Shown here: positions 47,540 through 60,922 of the stretch, piece after piece
Numbering within the stretch: position 1 is the stretch's first letter
Layout: the number at the start of each line of letters is the position of its first letter
Assembly (NCBI RefSeq): GCF_037975245.1
Contig: NC_092582.1
Coordinates: forward strand, 20,980,577-21,044,576
Length of the DNA: 64,000 nucleotides
Source: Apostichopus japonicus
Lineage: Eukaryota; Echinodermata; Holothuroidea; Aspidochirotida; Stichopodidae
Direction of reading: 5' to 3'
Position numbers and translations under genes: made by a program
Notes under the pieces: generated by a model
Seen by the model: the letters and a program-made list of their open reading frames with translations, nothing else
Databases searched by the model: none
What the model was told of the DNA's origin: nothing

Positions 47540-50500
47540 GTGCTTGAGATATCGCGTTTACAAAGTTCGTCACCATTTCTCTTCTGGTGACCTCAAATGA
47601 CCTTTGACCTACACCAAAATCCATTCACTTCCGGTGATCCCTAGGATCCACGTGCGCACAGACTATGAAGTTGGTCCGACCTTCCGTGCCTGAGATATCG
47701 CGTTTACAAAGTTCGTCACCATTTCTCTTCTGGTGACCTCAAATGACCTTTGACCTACACCAAAATCCATTCACTTCCGGTGATCCCTAGGATCCACGTG
47801 CGCACCGACTATGAAGTTGGTCCGAAGTCCCGTGCCTGAGATATCGCGTTTACAAAGTTCGTCACCATTTCTCTCCTGGTGACCTCAAATGACCTTTGAC
47901 CTACACCAAAATCCATTCACTTCCGGTGATCCCTAGGATCCACGTGCGCACCGACTATGAAGTTGGTCCGAAGTCCCGTGCCTGAGATATCGCGTTTACA
48001 AAGTTCGTCACCATTTCTCTCCTGGTGACCTCAAATGACCTTTGACCTACACCAAAATCCATTCACTTCCGGTGATCCCTAGGATCCACGTGCGCACCGA
48101 CTATGAAGTTGGTCCGAAGTCCCGTGCCTGAGATATCGCGTTTACAAAGTTCGTCACCATTTCTCTCCTGGTGACCTCAAATGACCTTTGACCTACACCA
48201 AAATCCATTCACTTCCGGTGATCCCTAGGATCCACGTGCGCACCGACTATGAAGTTGGTCCGAAGTCCCGTGCCTGAGATATCGCGTTTACAAAGTTCGT
48301 CACCATTTCTCTTCTGGTGACCTCAAATGACCTTTGACCTACACCAAAATCCATTCACTTCCGGTGATCCCTAGGATCCACGTGCGCACCGACTATGAAG
48401 TTGGTCCGTAGTCCCGTGCCTGAGATATCGCGTTTACAAAGTTCGTCACCATTTCTCTTCTGGTGACCTCAATTGACCTTTGACCTACACCAAAATCCAT
48501 TCACTTCCGGTGATCCCTAGGATCCACGTGCGCACCGACTATGAAGTTGGTCCGTAGTCCCGTGCCTGAGATATCGCGTTTACAAAGTTCGTCACCATTT
48601 CTCTTTTGGTGACCTCAAATGACCTTTGACCTACACCAAAAACCATTCACTTCCGGTGATCCCTAGGATCCACGTGCGCACCGACTATGAAGTTGGTCCG
48701 TAGTCCCGTGCCTGAGATATCGCGTTTACAAAGTTCGTCACCATTTCTCTTTTGGTGACCTCAAATGACCTTTGACCTACACCAAAAACCATTCACTTCC
48801 GGTGATCCCTAGGGTCCACGTGCGCACCGACTATGAAGTTGGTCCGTAGTCCCGTGCCTGAGATATCGCGTTTACAAAGTTCGTCACCATTTCTCTTCTG
48901 GTGACCTCAAATGACCTTTGACCTACACCAAAATCCATTCACTTCCGGTGATCCCTAGGATCCACGTGCGCACCGACTATGAAGTTGGTCCGAAGTCCCG
49001 TGCCTGATATATCGCGTTTACAAAGTTCGTCACCATTTCTCTTCTGGTGACCTCAAATGACCTTTGACCTACACCAAAATCCATTCACTTCCGGTGATCC
49101 CTAGGATCCACGTGCGCACCGACTATGAAGTTGGTACGACCTTCCGTGCCTGAGATATCGCGTTTACAAAGTTCGTCACCATTTCTCTTCTGGTGACCTC
49201 AAATGACCTTTGACCTACACCAAAATCCATTCACTTCCGGTGATCCCTAGGATCCACGTGCGCACAGACTATGAAGTTGGTCCGACCTTCCGTGCCTGAG
49301 ATATCGCGTTTACAAAGTTCGTCACCATTTCTCTTCTGGTGACCTCAAATGACCTTTGACCTACACCAAAATCCATTCACTTCCGGTGATCCCTAGGATC
49401 CACAAGCGCACCGACTATGAAGTTGGTCCGAAGTCCCGTGCCTGAGATATCGCGTTTACAAAGTTCGTCACCATTTCTCTTCTGGTGACCTCAAATGACC
49501 TTTGACCTACACCAAAATCCATTCACTTCCGGTGATCCCTAGGATCCACAAGCGCACCGACTATGAAGTTGGTCCGACCTTCCGTGCCTGAGATATCGCG
49601 TTTACAAAGTTCGTCACCATTTCTCCCCTGGTGACCTCAAATGACCTTTGACCTACACCAAAATCCTTGGACTTACGGTGATCTCTAGGATCTACGTGCG
49701 CACTGACTTTGAAGTTGGTCCGACCTTCCGTGCCTGAGATATCGCGTTTACAAAGTTCGTCACCATTTCTCCCTTGGTGACCTCAAATGACCTTTGACCT
49801 ACACCAAAGTTCATGGACTTCCGGTGATCCCTAGGATCCACGTGCGCACTGACTATGAAGTTGGTCCGACCTTCCGTGCCTGAGATATCGCGTTTACAAA
49901 GTTCGTCACCATTTCTCCCCTGGTGACCTCAAATGACCTTTGACCTACACCAAAATCCTTTGACTTCCGGTGATCCTTAGGATTCACGTGCGCACCGACT
50001 ATGAAGTTGGTCCGTAGTCCCGTGCCTGAGATATCGCGTTTACAAAGTTCGTCACCATTTCTCTTCTGGTGACCTCAAATGACCTTTGACCTACACCAAA
50101 ATCCTTTGACTTCCGGTGATCTCTAGGATCCACGTGCGCACCGACTATGAAGTTGGTCCGAAGTCCCGTGCCTGAGATATCGCGTTTACAAAGTTCGTCA
50201 CCATTTCTCTTCTGGTGACCTCAAATGACCTTTGACCTACACCAAAATCCATTCACTTCCGGTGATCTCTAGGGTCCACGTGCGCACCGACTATGAAGTT
50301 GGTACGACCTTCCGTGCCTGAGATATCGCGTTTACAAAGTTCGTCACCATTTCTCTTCTGGTGACCTCAAATGACCTTTGACCTACACCAAAATCCTTTG
50401 ACTTCCGGTGATCCCTAGGGTCCACGTGCGCACCGACTATGAAGTTGGTCCGAAGTCCCGTGCCTGAGATATCGCGTTTACAAAGTTCGTCACCATTTCT

Positions 50501-52211
50501 CCCCTGGTGACCTCAAATGACCTTTGACCTACACCAAAATCCTTGGACTTACGGTGATCTCTAGGATCTACGTGCGCACTGACTATGAAGTTGGTCCGAC
50601 CTTCCGTGCCTGAGATATCGCGTTTACAAAGTTCGTCACCATTTCTCCCCTGGTGACCTCAAATGACCTTTGACTTACACCAAAATCCTTTGACTTCCGG
50701 TGATCCCTAGGATTCACGTGCGCACCGACTATGAAGTTGGTCCGTAGTCCCGTGCCTGAGATATCGCGTTTACAAAGTTCGTCACCATTTCTCCCTTGGT
50801 GACCTCAAATGACCTTTGACCTACACCAAAGTTCATGGACTTCCGGTGATCCCTAGGATCCACGTGCGCACTGACTATGAAGTTGGTCCGACCTTCCGTG
50901 CCTGAGATATCGCGTTTACAAAGTTCGTCACCATTTCTCCCCTGGTGACCTCAAATGACCTTTGACCTACACCAAAATCCTTTGACTTCCGGTGATCCCT
51001 AGGATTCACGTGCGCACCGACTATGAAGTTGGTCCGTAGTCCCGTGCCTGAGATATCGCGTTTACAAAGTTCGTCACCATTTCTCTTCTGGTGACCTCAA
51101 ATGACCTTTGACCTACACCAAAATCCTTTGACTTCCGGTGATCTCTAGGATCCACGTGCGCACCGACTATGAAGTTGGTACGACCTTCCGTGCCTGAGAT
51201 ATCGCGTTTACAAAGTTCGTCACCATTTCTCTTCTGGTGACCTCAAATGACCTTTGACCTACACCAAAATCCTTTGACTTCCGGTGATCCCTAGGGTCCA
51301 CGTGCGCACCGACTATGAAGTTGGTCCGAAGTCCCGTGCCTGAGATATCGCGTTTACAAAGTTCGTCACCATTTCTCCCCTGGTGACCTCAAATGACCTT
51401 TGACCTACACCAAAATCCTTGGACTTACGGTGATCTCTAGGATCTACGTGCGCACTGACTATGAAGTTGGTCCGACCTTCCGTGCCTGAGATATCGCGTT
51501 TACAAAGTTCGTCACCATTTCTCCCCTGGTGACCTCAAATGACCTTTGACCTACACCAAAGTTCATGGACTTCCGGTGATCCCTAGGATCCACGTGCGCA
51601 CTGACTATGAAGTTGGTCCGACCTTCCGTGCCTGAGATATCGCGTTTACAAAGTTCGTCACCATTTCTCCCCTGGTGACCTCAAATGACCTTTGACCTAC
51701 ACCAAAATCCTTTGACTTCCGGTGATCCCTAGGATTCACGTGCGCACCGACTATGAAGTTGGTCCGTAGTCCCGTGCCTGAGATATCGCGTTTACAAAGT
51801 TCGTCACCATTTCTCTTCTGGTGACCTCAAATGACCTTTGACCTACACCAAAATCCATTCACTTCCGGTGATCTCTAGGATCCACGTGCGCACCGACTAT
51901 GAAGTTGGTCCGAAGTCCCGTGCCTGAGATATCGCGTTTACAAAGTTCGTCACCATTTCTCTTCTGGTGACCTCAAATGACCTTTGACCTACACCAAAAT
52001 CCATTCACTTCCGGTGATCTCTAGGATCCACGTGCGCACGGACTATGAAGTTGGTCCGACCTTCCGTGCCTGAGATATCGCGTTTACAAAGTTCGTCACC
52101 ATTTCTCCCCTGGTGACCTCAAATGACCTTTGACCTACACCAAAATCCTTTGACTTCCGGTGATCCTTAGGATCCACGTTCGCACCGACTATGAAGTTGG
52201 TCCGACCTTCC
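47540..52211 (-). repeat. 32-monomer tandem duplication, copy 1 (4672 bp)
   Basis: Directly adjacent to copy 2 at an offset of exactly 32 x 146 bp. Shared rare marks are GCGCACAGAC (47654/52326), CCTGATATATCG (49003/53675), CACAAGCG (49401/54073), a TTTGAAG variant, GACTTACACC (about 50672/55344), and CACGTTCGCACC (about 52177/56849). I saw no difference at the diagnostic sites I compared, so the event looks recent. Confidence 0.9.
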
Positions 52212-55200
52212 GTGCCTGAGATATCGCGTTTACAAAGTTCGTCACCATTTCTCTTCTGGTGACCTCAAATGACCTTTGACCTACACCAAAATCCATTCAC
52301 TTCCGGTGATCCCTAGGATCCACGTGCGCACAGACTATGAAGTTGGTCCGACCTTCCGTGCCTGAGATATCGCGTTTACAAAGTTCGTCACCATTTCTCT
52401 TCTGGTGACCTCAAATGACCTTTGACCTACACCAAAATCCATTCACTTCCGGTGATCCCTAGGATCCACGTGCGCACCGACTATGAAGTTGGTCCGAAGT
52501 CCCGTGCCTGAGATATCGCGTTTACAAAGTTCGTCACCATTTCTCTCCTGGTGACCTCAAATGACCTTTGACCTACACCAAAATCCATTCACTTCCGGTG
52601 ATCCCTAGGATCCACGTGCGCACCGACTATGAAGTTGGTCCGAAGTCCCGTGCCTGAGATATCGCGTTTACAAAGTTCGTCACCATTTCTCTCCTGGTGA
52701 CCTCAAATGACCTTTGACCTACACCAAAATCCATTCACTTCCGGTGATCCCTAGGATCCACGTGCGCACCGACTATGAAGTTGGTCCGAAGTCCCGTGCC
52801 TGAGATATCGCGTTTACAAAGTTCGTCACCATTTCTCTCCTGGTGACCTCAAATGACCTTTGACCTACACCAAAATCCATTCACTTCCGGTGATCCCTAG
52901 GATCCACGTGCGCACCGACTATGAAGTTGGTCCGAAGTCCCGTGCCTGAGATATCGCGTTTACAAAGTTCGTCACCATTTCTCTTCTGGTGACCTCAAAT
53001 GACCTTTGACCTACACCAAAATCCATTCACTTCCGGTGATCCCTAGGATCCACGTGCGCACCGACTATGAAGTTGGTCCGTAGTCCCGTGCCTGAGATAT
53101 CGCGTTTACAAAGTTCGTCACCATTTCTCTTCTGGTGACCTCAATTGACCTTTGACCTACACCAAAATCCATTCACTTCCGGTGATCCCTAGGATCCACG
53201 TGCGCACCGACTATGAAGTTGGTCCGTAGTCCCGTGCCTGAGATATCGCGTTTACAAAGTTCGTCACCATTTCTCTTTTGGTGACCTCAAATGACCTTTG
53301 ACCTACACCAAAAACCATTCACTTCCGGTGATCCCTAGGATCCACGTGCGCACCGACTATGAAGTTGGTCCGTAGTCCCGTGCCTGAGATATCGCGTTTA
53401 CAAAGTTCGTCACCATTTCTCTTTTGGTGACCTCAAATGACCTTTGACCTACACCAAAAACCATTCACTTCCGGTGATCCCTAGGGTCCACGTGCGCACC
53501 GACTATGAAGTTGGTCCGTAGTCCCGTGCCTGAGATATCGCGTTTACAAAGTTCGTCACCATTTCTCTTCTGGTGACCTCAAATGACCTTTGACCTACAC
53601 CAAAATCCATTCACTTCCGGTGATCCCTAGGATCCACGTGCGCACCGACTATGAAGTTGGTCCGAAGTCCCGTGCCTGATATATCGCGTTTACAAAGTTC
53701 GTCACCATTTCTCTTCTGGTGACCTCAAATGACCTTTGACCTACACCAAAATCCATTCACTTCCGGTGATCCCTAGGATCCACGTGCGCACCGACTATGA
53801 AGTTGGTACGACCTTCCGTGCCTGAGATATCGCGTTTACAAAGTTCGTCACCATTTCTCTTCTGGTGACCTCAAATGACCTTTGACCTACACCAAAATCC
53901 ATTCACTTCCGGTGATCCCTAGGATCCACGTGCGCACAGACTATGAAGTTGGTCCGACCTTCCGTGCCTGAGATATCGCGTTTACAAAGTTCGTCACCAT
54001 TTCTCTTCTGGTGACCTCAAATGACCTTTGACCTACACCAAAATCCATTCACTTCCGGTGATCCCTAGGATCCACAAGCGCACCGACTATGAAGTTGGTC
54101 CGAAGTCCCGTGCCTGAGATATCGCGTTTACAAAGTTCGTCACCATTTCTCTTCTGGTGACCTCAAATGACCTTTGACCTACACCAAAATCCATTCACTT
54201 CCGGTGATCCCTAGGATCCACAAGCGCACCGACTATGAAGTTGGTCCGACCTTCCGTGCCTGAGATATCGCGTTTACAAAGTTCGTCACCATTTCTCCCC
54301 TGGTGACCTCAAATGACCTTTGACCTACACCAAAATCCTTGGACTTACGGTGATCTCTAGGATCTACGTGCGCACTGACTTTGAAGTTGGTCCGACCTTC
54401 CGTGCCTGAGATATCGCGTTTACAAAGTTCGTCACCATTTCTCCCTTGGTGACCTCAAATGACCTTTGACCTACACCAAAGTTCATGGACTTCCGGTGAT
54501 CCCTAGGATCCACGTGCGCACTGACTATGAAGTTGGTCCGACCTTCCGTGCCTGAGATATCGCGTTTACAAAGTTCGTCACCATTTCTCCCCTGGTGACC
54601 TCAAATGACCTTTGACCTACACCAAAATCCTTTGACTTCCGGTGATCCTTAGGATTCACGTGCGCACCGACTATGAAGTTGGTCCGTAGTCCCGTGCCTG
54701 AGATATCGCGTTTACAAAGTTCGTCACCATTTCTCTTCTGGTGACCTCAAATGACCTTTGACCTACACCAAAATCCTTTGACTTCCGGTGATCTCTAGGA
54801 TCCACGTGCGCACCGACTATGAAGTTGGTCCGAAGTCCCGTGCCTGAGATATCGCGTTTACAAAGTTCGTCACCATTTCTCTTCTGGTGACCTCAAATGA
54901 CCTTTGACCTACACCAAAATCCATTCACTTCCGGTGATCTCTAGGGTCCACGTGCGCACCGACTATGAAGTTGGTACGACCTTCCGTGCCTGAGATATCG
55001 CGTTTACAAAGTTCGTCACCATTTCTCTTCTGGTGACCTCAAATGACCTTTGACCTACACCAAAATCCTTTGACTTCCGGTGATCCCTAGGGTCCACGTG
55101 CGCACCGACTATGAAGTTGGTCCGAAGTCCCGTGCCTGAGATATCGCGTTTACAAAGTTCGTCACCATTTCTCCCCTGGTGACCTCAAATGACCTTTGAC

Positions 55201-56983
55201 CTACACCAAAATCCTTGGACTTACGGTGATCTCTAGGATCTACGTGCGCACTGACTATGAAGTTGGTCCGACCTTCCGTGCCTGAGATATCGCGTTTACA
55301 AAGTTCGTCACCATTTCTCCCCTGGTGACCTCAAATGACCTTTGACTTACACCAAAATCCTTTGACTTCCGGTGATCCCTAGGATTCACGTGCGCACCGA
55401 CTATGAAGTTGGTCCGTAGTCCCGTGCCTGAGATATCGCGTTTACAAAGTTCGTCACCATTTCTCCCTTGGTGACCTCAAATGACCTTTGACCTACACCA
55501 AAGTTCATGGACTTCCGGTGATCCCTAGGATCCACGTGCGCACTGACTATGAAGTTGGTCCGACCTTCCGTGCCTGAGATATCGCGTTTACAAAGTTCGT
55601 CACCATTTCTCCCCTGGTGACCTCAAATGACCTTTGACCTACACCAAAATCCTTTGACTTCCGGTGATCCCTAGGATTCACGTGCGCACCGACTATGAAG
55701 TTGGTCCGTAGTCCCGTGCCTGAGATATCGCGTTTACAAAGTTCGTCACCATTTCTCTTCTGGTGACCTCAAATGACCTTTGACCTACACCAAAATCCTT
55801 TGACTTCCGGTGATCTCTAGGATCCACGTGCGCACCGACTATGAAGTTGGTACGACCTTCCGTGCCTGAGATATCGCGTTTACAAAGTTCGTCACCATTT
55901 CTCTTCTGGTGACCTCAAATGACCTTTGACCTACACCAAAATCCTTTGACTTCCGGTGATCCCTAGGGTCCACGTGCGCACCGACTATGAAGTTGGTCCG
56001 AAGTCCCGTGCCTGAGATATCGCGTTTACAAAGTTCGTCACCATTTCTCCCCTGGTGACCTCAAATGACCTTTGACCTACACCAAAATCCTTGGACTTAC
56101 GGTGATCTCTAGGATCTACGTGCGCACTGACTATGAAGTTGGTCCGACCTTCCGTGCCTGAGATATCGCGTTTACAAAGTTCGTCACCATTTCTCCCCTG
56201 GTGACCTCAAATGACCTTTGACCTACACCAAAGTTCATGGACTTCCGGTGATCCCTAGGATCCACGTGCGCACTGACTATGAAGTTGGTCCGACCTTCCG
56301 TGCCTGAGATATCGCGTTTACAAAGTTCGTCACCATTTCTCCCCTGGTGACCTCAAATGACCTTTGACCTACACCAAAATCCTTTGACTTCCGGTGATCC
56401 CTAGGATTCACGTGCGCACCGACTATGAAGTTGGTCCGTAGTCCCGTGCCTGAGATATCGCGTTTACAAAGTTCGTCACCATTTCTCTTCTGGTGACCTC
56501 AAATGACCTTTGACCTACACCAAAATCCATTCACTTCCGGTGATCTCTAGGATCCACGTGCGCACCGACTATGAAGTTGGTCCGAAGTCCCGTGCCTGAG
56601 ATATCGCGTTTACAAAGTTCGTCACCATTTCTCTTCTGGTGACCTCAAATGACCTTTGACCTACACCAAAATCCATTCACTTCCGGTGATCTCTAGGATC
56701 CACGTGCGCACGGACTATGAAGTTGGTCCGACCTTCCGTGCCTGAGATATCGCGTTTACAAAGTTCGTCACCATTTCTCCCCTGGTGACCTCAAATGACC
56801 TTTGACCTACACCAAAATCCTTTGACTTCCGGTGATCCTTAGGATCCACGTTCGCACCGACTATGAAGTTGGTCCGACCTTCCGTGCCTGAGATATCGCG
56901 TTTACAAAGTTCGTCACCATTTCTCTTCTGGTGACCTCAAATGACCTTTGACCTACACCAAAATCCATTCACTTCCGGTGATC
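52212..56983 (-). repeat. 32-monomer tandem duplication, copy 2
   Basis: Second copy of the block at 47540. The match ends at about 56983, where GATCTCTAGGG replaces GATCCCTAGGA. The following 1.7 kb reuses the same monomer types in a different order. Confidence 0.9.
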
Positions 56984-59579
56984 TCTAGGGTCCACGTGCG
57001 CACCGACTATGAAGTTGGTCCGACCTTCCGTGCCTGAGATATCGCGTTTACAAAGTTCGTCACCATTTCTCCCCTGGTGACCTCAAATGACCTTTGACCT
57101 ACACCAAAATCCTTGGACTTACGGTGATCTCTAGGATCTACGTGCGCACTGACTATGAAGTTGGTCCGACCTTCCGTGCCTGAGATATCGCGTTTACAAA
57201 GTTCGTCACCATTTCTCCCCTGGTGACCTCAAATGACCTTTGACCTACACCAAAGTTCATGGACTTCCGGTGATCCCTAGGATCCACGTGCGCACCGACT
57301 ATGAAGTTGGTCCGACCTTCCGTGCCTGAGATATCGCGTTTACAAAGTTCGTCACCATTTCTCCCCTGGTGACCTCAAATGACCTTTGACCTACACCAAA
57401 ATCCTTTGACTTCCGGTGATCCCTAGGATTCACGTGCGCACCGACTATGAAGTTGGTCCGTAGTCCCGTGCCTGAGATATCGCGTTTACAAAGTTCGTCA
57501 CCATTTCTCTTCTGGTGACCTCAAATGACCTTTGACCTACACCAAAATCCTTTGACTTCCGGTGATCTCTAGGATCCACGTGCGCACCGACTATGAAGTT
57601 GGTCCGAAGTCCCGTGCCTGAGATATCGCGTTTACAAAGTTCGTCACCATTTCTCTTCTGGTGACCTCAAATGACCTTTGACCTACACCAAAATCCATTC
57701 ACTTCCGGTGATCTCTAGGGTCCACGTGCGCACCGACTATGAAGTTGGTCCGACCTTCCGTGCCTGAGATATCGCGTTTACAAAGTTCGTCACCATTTCT
57801 CTTCTGGTGACCTCAAATGACCTTTGACCTACACCAAAATCCTTTGACTTCCGGTGATCCCTAGGGTCCACGTGCGCACCGACTATGAAGTTGGTCCGAA
57901 GTCCCGTGCCTGAGATATCGCGTTTACAAAGTTCGTCACCATTTCTCCCCTGGTGACCTCAAATGACCTTTGACCTACACCAAAATCCTTGGACTTACGG
58001 TGATCTCTAGGATCTACGTGCGCACTGACTATGAAGTTGGTCCGACCTTCCGTGCCTGAGATATCGCGTTTACAAAGTTCGTTACCATTTCTTCCCTGGT
58101 GACCTCAAATGACCTTTGACCTACACCAAAATCCTTTGACTTCCGGTGATCCCTAGGATTCACGTGCGCACCGACTATGAAGTTGGTCCGTAGTCCCGTG
58201 CCTGAGATATCGCGTTTACAAAGTTCGTCACCATTTCTCTTCTGGTGACCTCAAATGACCTTTGACCTACACCAAAATCCTTTGACTTCCGGTGATCTCT
58301 AGGATCCACGTGCGCACCGACTATGAAGTTGGTCCGAAGTCCCGTGCCTGAGATATCGCGTTTACAAAGTTCGTCACCATTTCTCTTCTGGTGACCTCAA
58401 ATGACCTTTGACCTACACCAAAATCCATTCACTTCCGGTGATCTCTAGGATCCACGTGCGCACCGACTATGAAGTTGGTCCGACCTTCCGTGACTGAGAT
58501 ATCGCGTTTACAAAGTTCGTCACCATTTCTCCCCTGGTGACCTCAAATGACCTTTGACCTACACCAAAATCCTTTGACTTCCGGTGATCCTTAGGATCCA
58601 CGTTCGCACCGACTATGAAGTTGGTCCGACCTTCCGTGCCTGAGATATCGCGTTTACAAAGTTCGTCACCATTTCTCTTCTGGTGACCTCAAATGACCTT
58701 TGACCTACACCAAAATCCTTTGACTTCCGGTGATCCCTAGGATCCACGTGCGCACCGACTATGAAGTTGGTCCGAAGTCCCGTGCCTGAGATATCGCGTT
58801 TACAAAGTTCGTCACCATTTCTCTTCTGGTGACCTCAAATGACCTTTGACCTACACCAAAATCCATTCACTTCCGGTGATCTCTAGGGTCCACGTGCGCA
58901 CCGACTATGAAGTTGGTCCGACCTTCCGTGCCTGAGATATCGCGTTTACAAAGTTCGTCACCATTTCTCCCTTGGTGACCTCAAATGACCTTTGACCTAC
59001 ACCAAAATCCTTTGACTTCCGGTGATCCCTAGGATTCACGTGCGCACTGACTATGAAGTTGGTCCGTAGTCCCGTGCCTGAGATATCGCGTTTACAAAGT
59101 TCGTCACCATTTCTCTTCTGGTGACCTCAAATGACCTTTGACCTACACCAAAATCCTTTGACTTCCGGTGATCTCAAGGATCCACGTGCGCACCGACTAT
59201 GAAGTTGGTCCGAAGTCCCGTGCCTGAGATATCGCGTTTACAAAGTTCGTCACCATTTCTCTTCTGGTGACCTCAAATGACCTTTGACCTACACCAAAAT
59301 CCATTCACTTCCGGTGATCTCTAGGGTCCACGTGCGCACCGATTATGAAGTTGGTCCGACCTTCCGTGCCTGAGATATCGCGTTTACAAAGTTCGTCACC
59401 ATTTCTCTTCTGGTGACCTCAAATGACCTTTGACCTACACCAAAATCCTTTGACTTCCGGTGATCCCTAGGGTCCACGTGCGCACCGACTATGAAGTTGG
59501 TCCGAAGTCCCGTGCCTGAGATATCGCGTTTACAAAGTTCGTCACCATTTCTCCCCTGGTGACCTCAAATGACCTTTGA

Positions 59580-60916
59580 CCTACACCAAAGTTCATGGAC
59601 TTCCGGTGATCCCTAGGATCCACGTGCGCACTGACTATGAAGTTGGTCCGACCTTCCGTGCCTGAGATATCGCGTTTACAAAGTTCGTCACCATTTCTCC
59701 CCTGGTGACCTCAAATGACCTTTGAGCTACACCAAAATACATGGACTTCCGGTGATCCTCAGGATCCACGTGCGCACTGACTTTGAAGTTGGTCCGTAGT
59801 CCTGTGCCTGAGATATCGCGTTTACAAAGTTCGTCACCATTTCTCTTCTGGTGACCTCAAATGACCTTTGACCTACACCAAAATCCTTGGACTTCCGGTG
59901 ATTCTTAGGATCCACGTGCGCACTGACTATGAAGTTGGTCCGTAGTCCCGTGCCTGAGATATCGCGTTTACAAAGTTCGTCACCATTTCTCTTCTGGTGA
60001 CCTCAAATGACCTTTGACCTACACCAAAATCCATGGACTTCCGGTGATCCCTAGGATCCACGTGCGCACTGACTATGAAGTTGGTCCGTAGTCCCGTGCC
60101 TGAGATATCGCGTTTACAAAGTTCGTCACCATTTCTCTTCTGGTGACCTCAAATGACCTTTGACCTACACTAAAATCTATGGACTTCCGGTGATCCCTAG
60201 GATCCACGTGCGCACTGACTATGAAGTTGGTCCGTAGTCCCGTGCCTGAGATATCGCGTTTACAAAGTTCGTCACCATTTCTCCCCTGGTGACCTCAAAT
60301 GACCTTTGACCTACACCAAAATCCTTTGACTTCCGGTGATCCCTAGGGTCCACGTGCGGACTGACTATGAAGTTGGTCCGTAGTCCCGTGCCTGAGATAT
60401 CGCGTTTACAAAGTTCGTCACCATTTCTCTTCTGGTGACCTCAAATGACCTTTGACCTACACCAAAATCCTTTGAATTCCGGTGATCCTTAGGATCCACG
60501 TGCGCACTGACTATGAAGTTGGTCCGTAGTCCCGTGCCTGAGATATCGCGTTTACAAAGTTCGTCACCATTTCTCTTCTGGTGACCTCAAATGACCTTTG
60601 ACCTACACCAAAATCCTTTGACTTCCGGTGATCCTTAGGATCCACGTGCGCACTGACTATGAAGTTGGTCCGTAGTCCCGTGCCTGAGATATCGCGTTTA
60701 CAAAGTTCGTCACCATTTCTCTTCTGGTGACCTCAAATGACCTTTGACCTACACCAAAATCCTTTGACTTCCGGTGATCTTTAGGATCCACGTGCGCACT
60801 GACTATGAAGTTGGTCCGTAGTCCCGTGCCTGAGATATCGCGTTTACAAAGTTCGTCACCATTTCTCCCCTGGTGACCTCAAATGACCTTTACCAAAATC
60901 TATGGACTTCCGCTGA
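59580..60916 (-). repeat. Degenerate outer edge of the right array
   Basis: The last monomers share private variants: CACTGACTATG combined with CGTAGTCC, GTGATCCTCAGG, TTTGAGCTACACC, CACTAAAATC, GTGCGGACTG and TTTGAATTCC. The final monomer has lost 7 bp (CCTTTACCAAAATC instead of CCTTTGACCTACACC), which removes an AGGTCA site. Confidence 0.75.
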
Positions 60917-60922
60917 TACCGA
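60903..60922. other. Junction between 146-bp and 22-bp satellites
   Basis: The last 146-bp monomer reads GGACTTCCGCTGAT where GGACTTCCGGTGAT is expected, then continues as ACCGATAAATCG of the 22-bp repeat. TGATACC resembles both TGATCCC of one satellite and CGATACC of the other, which suggests joining at short similarity. No other sequence lies between. Confidence 0.85.

Larger units (their letters stand above)
30876..60916 (-). repeat. 146-bp satellite array, right arm (reverse)
   Basis: Same satellite as the left arm, on the opposite strand. Taking ACAAAGTTCG as the phase mark, the first is at 30902 and the last at 60846. That is 205 monomer steps of 146 bp plus 14 bp. The 14 bp are fully explained by five monomers with a 3-bp gain and one with a 1-bp loss (near 33083, GATAAGCG). 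Variants common here but not seen on the left include AAAAACCATTCAC, AAAGTTCATGGAC and TACAATGTTCG. GTCCATGTATT, common on the left, is not seen here. About 206 monomers; no gene seen. Confidence 0.97.
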
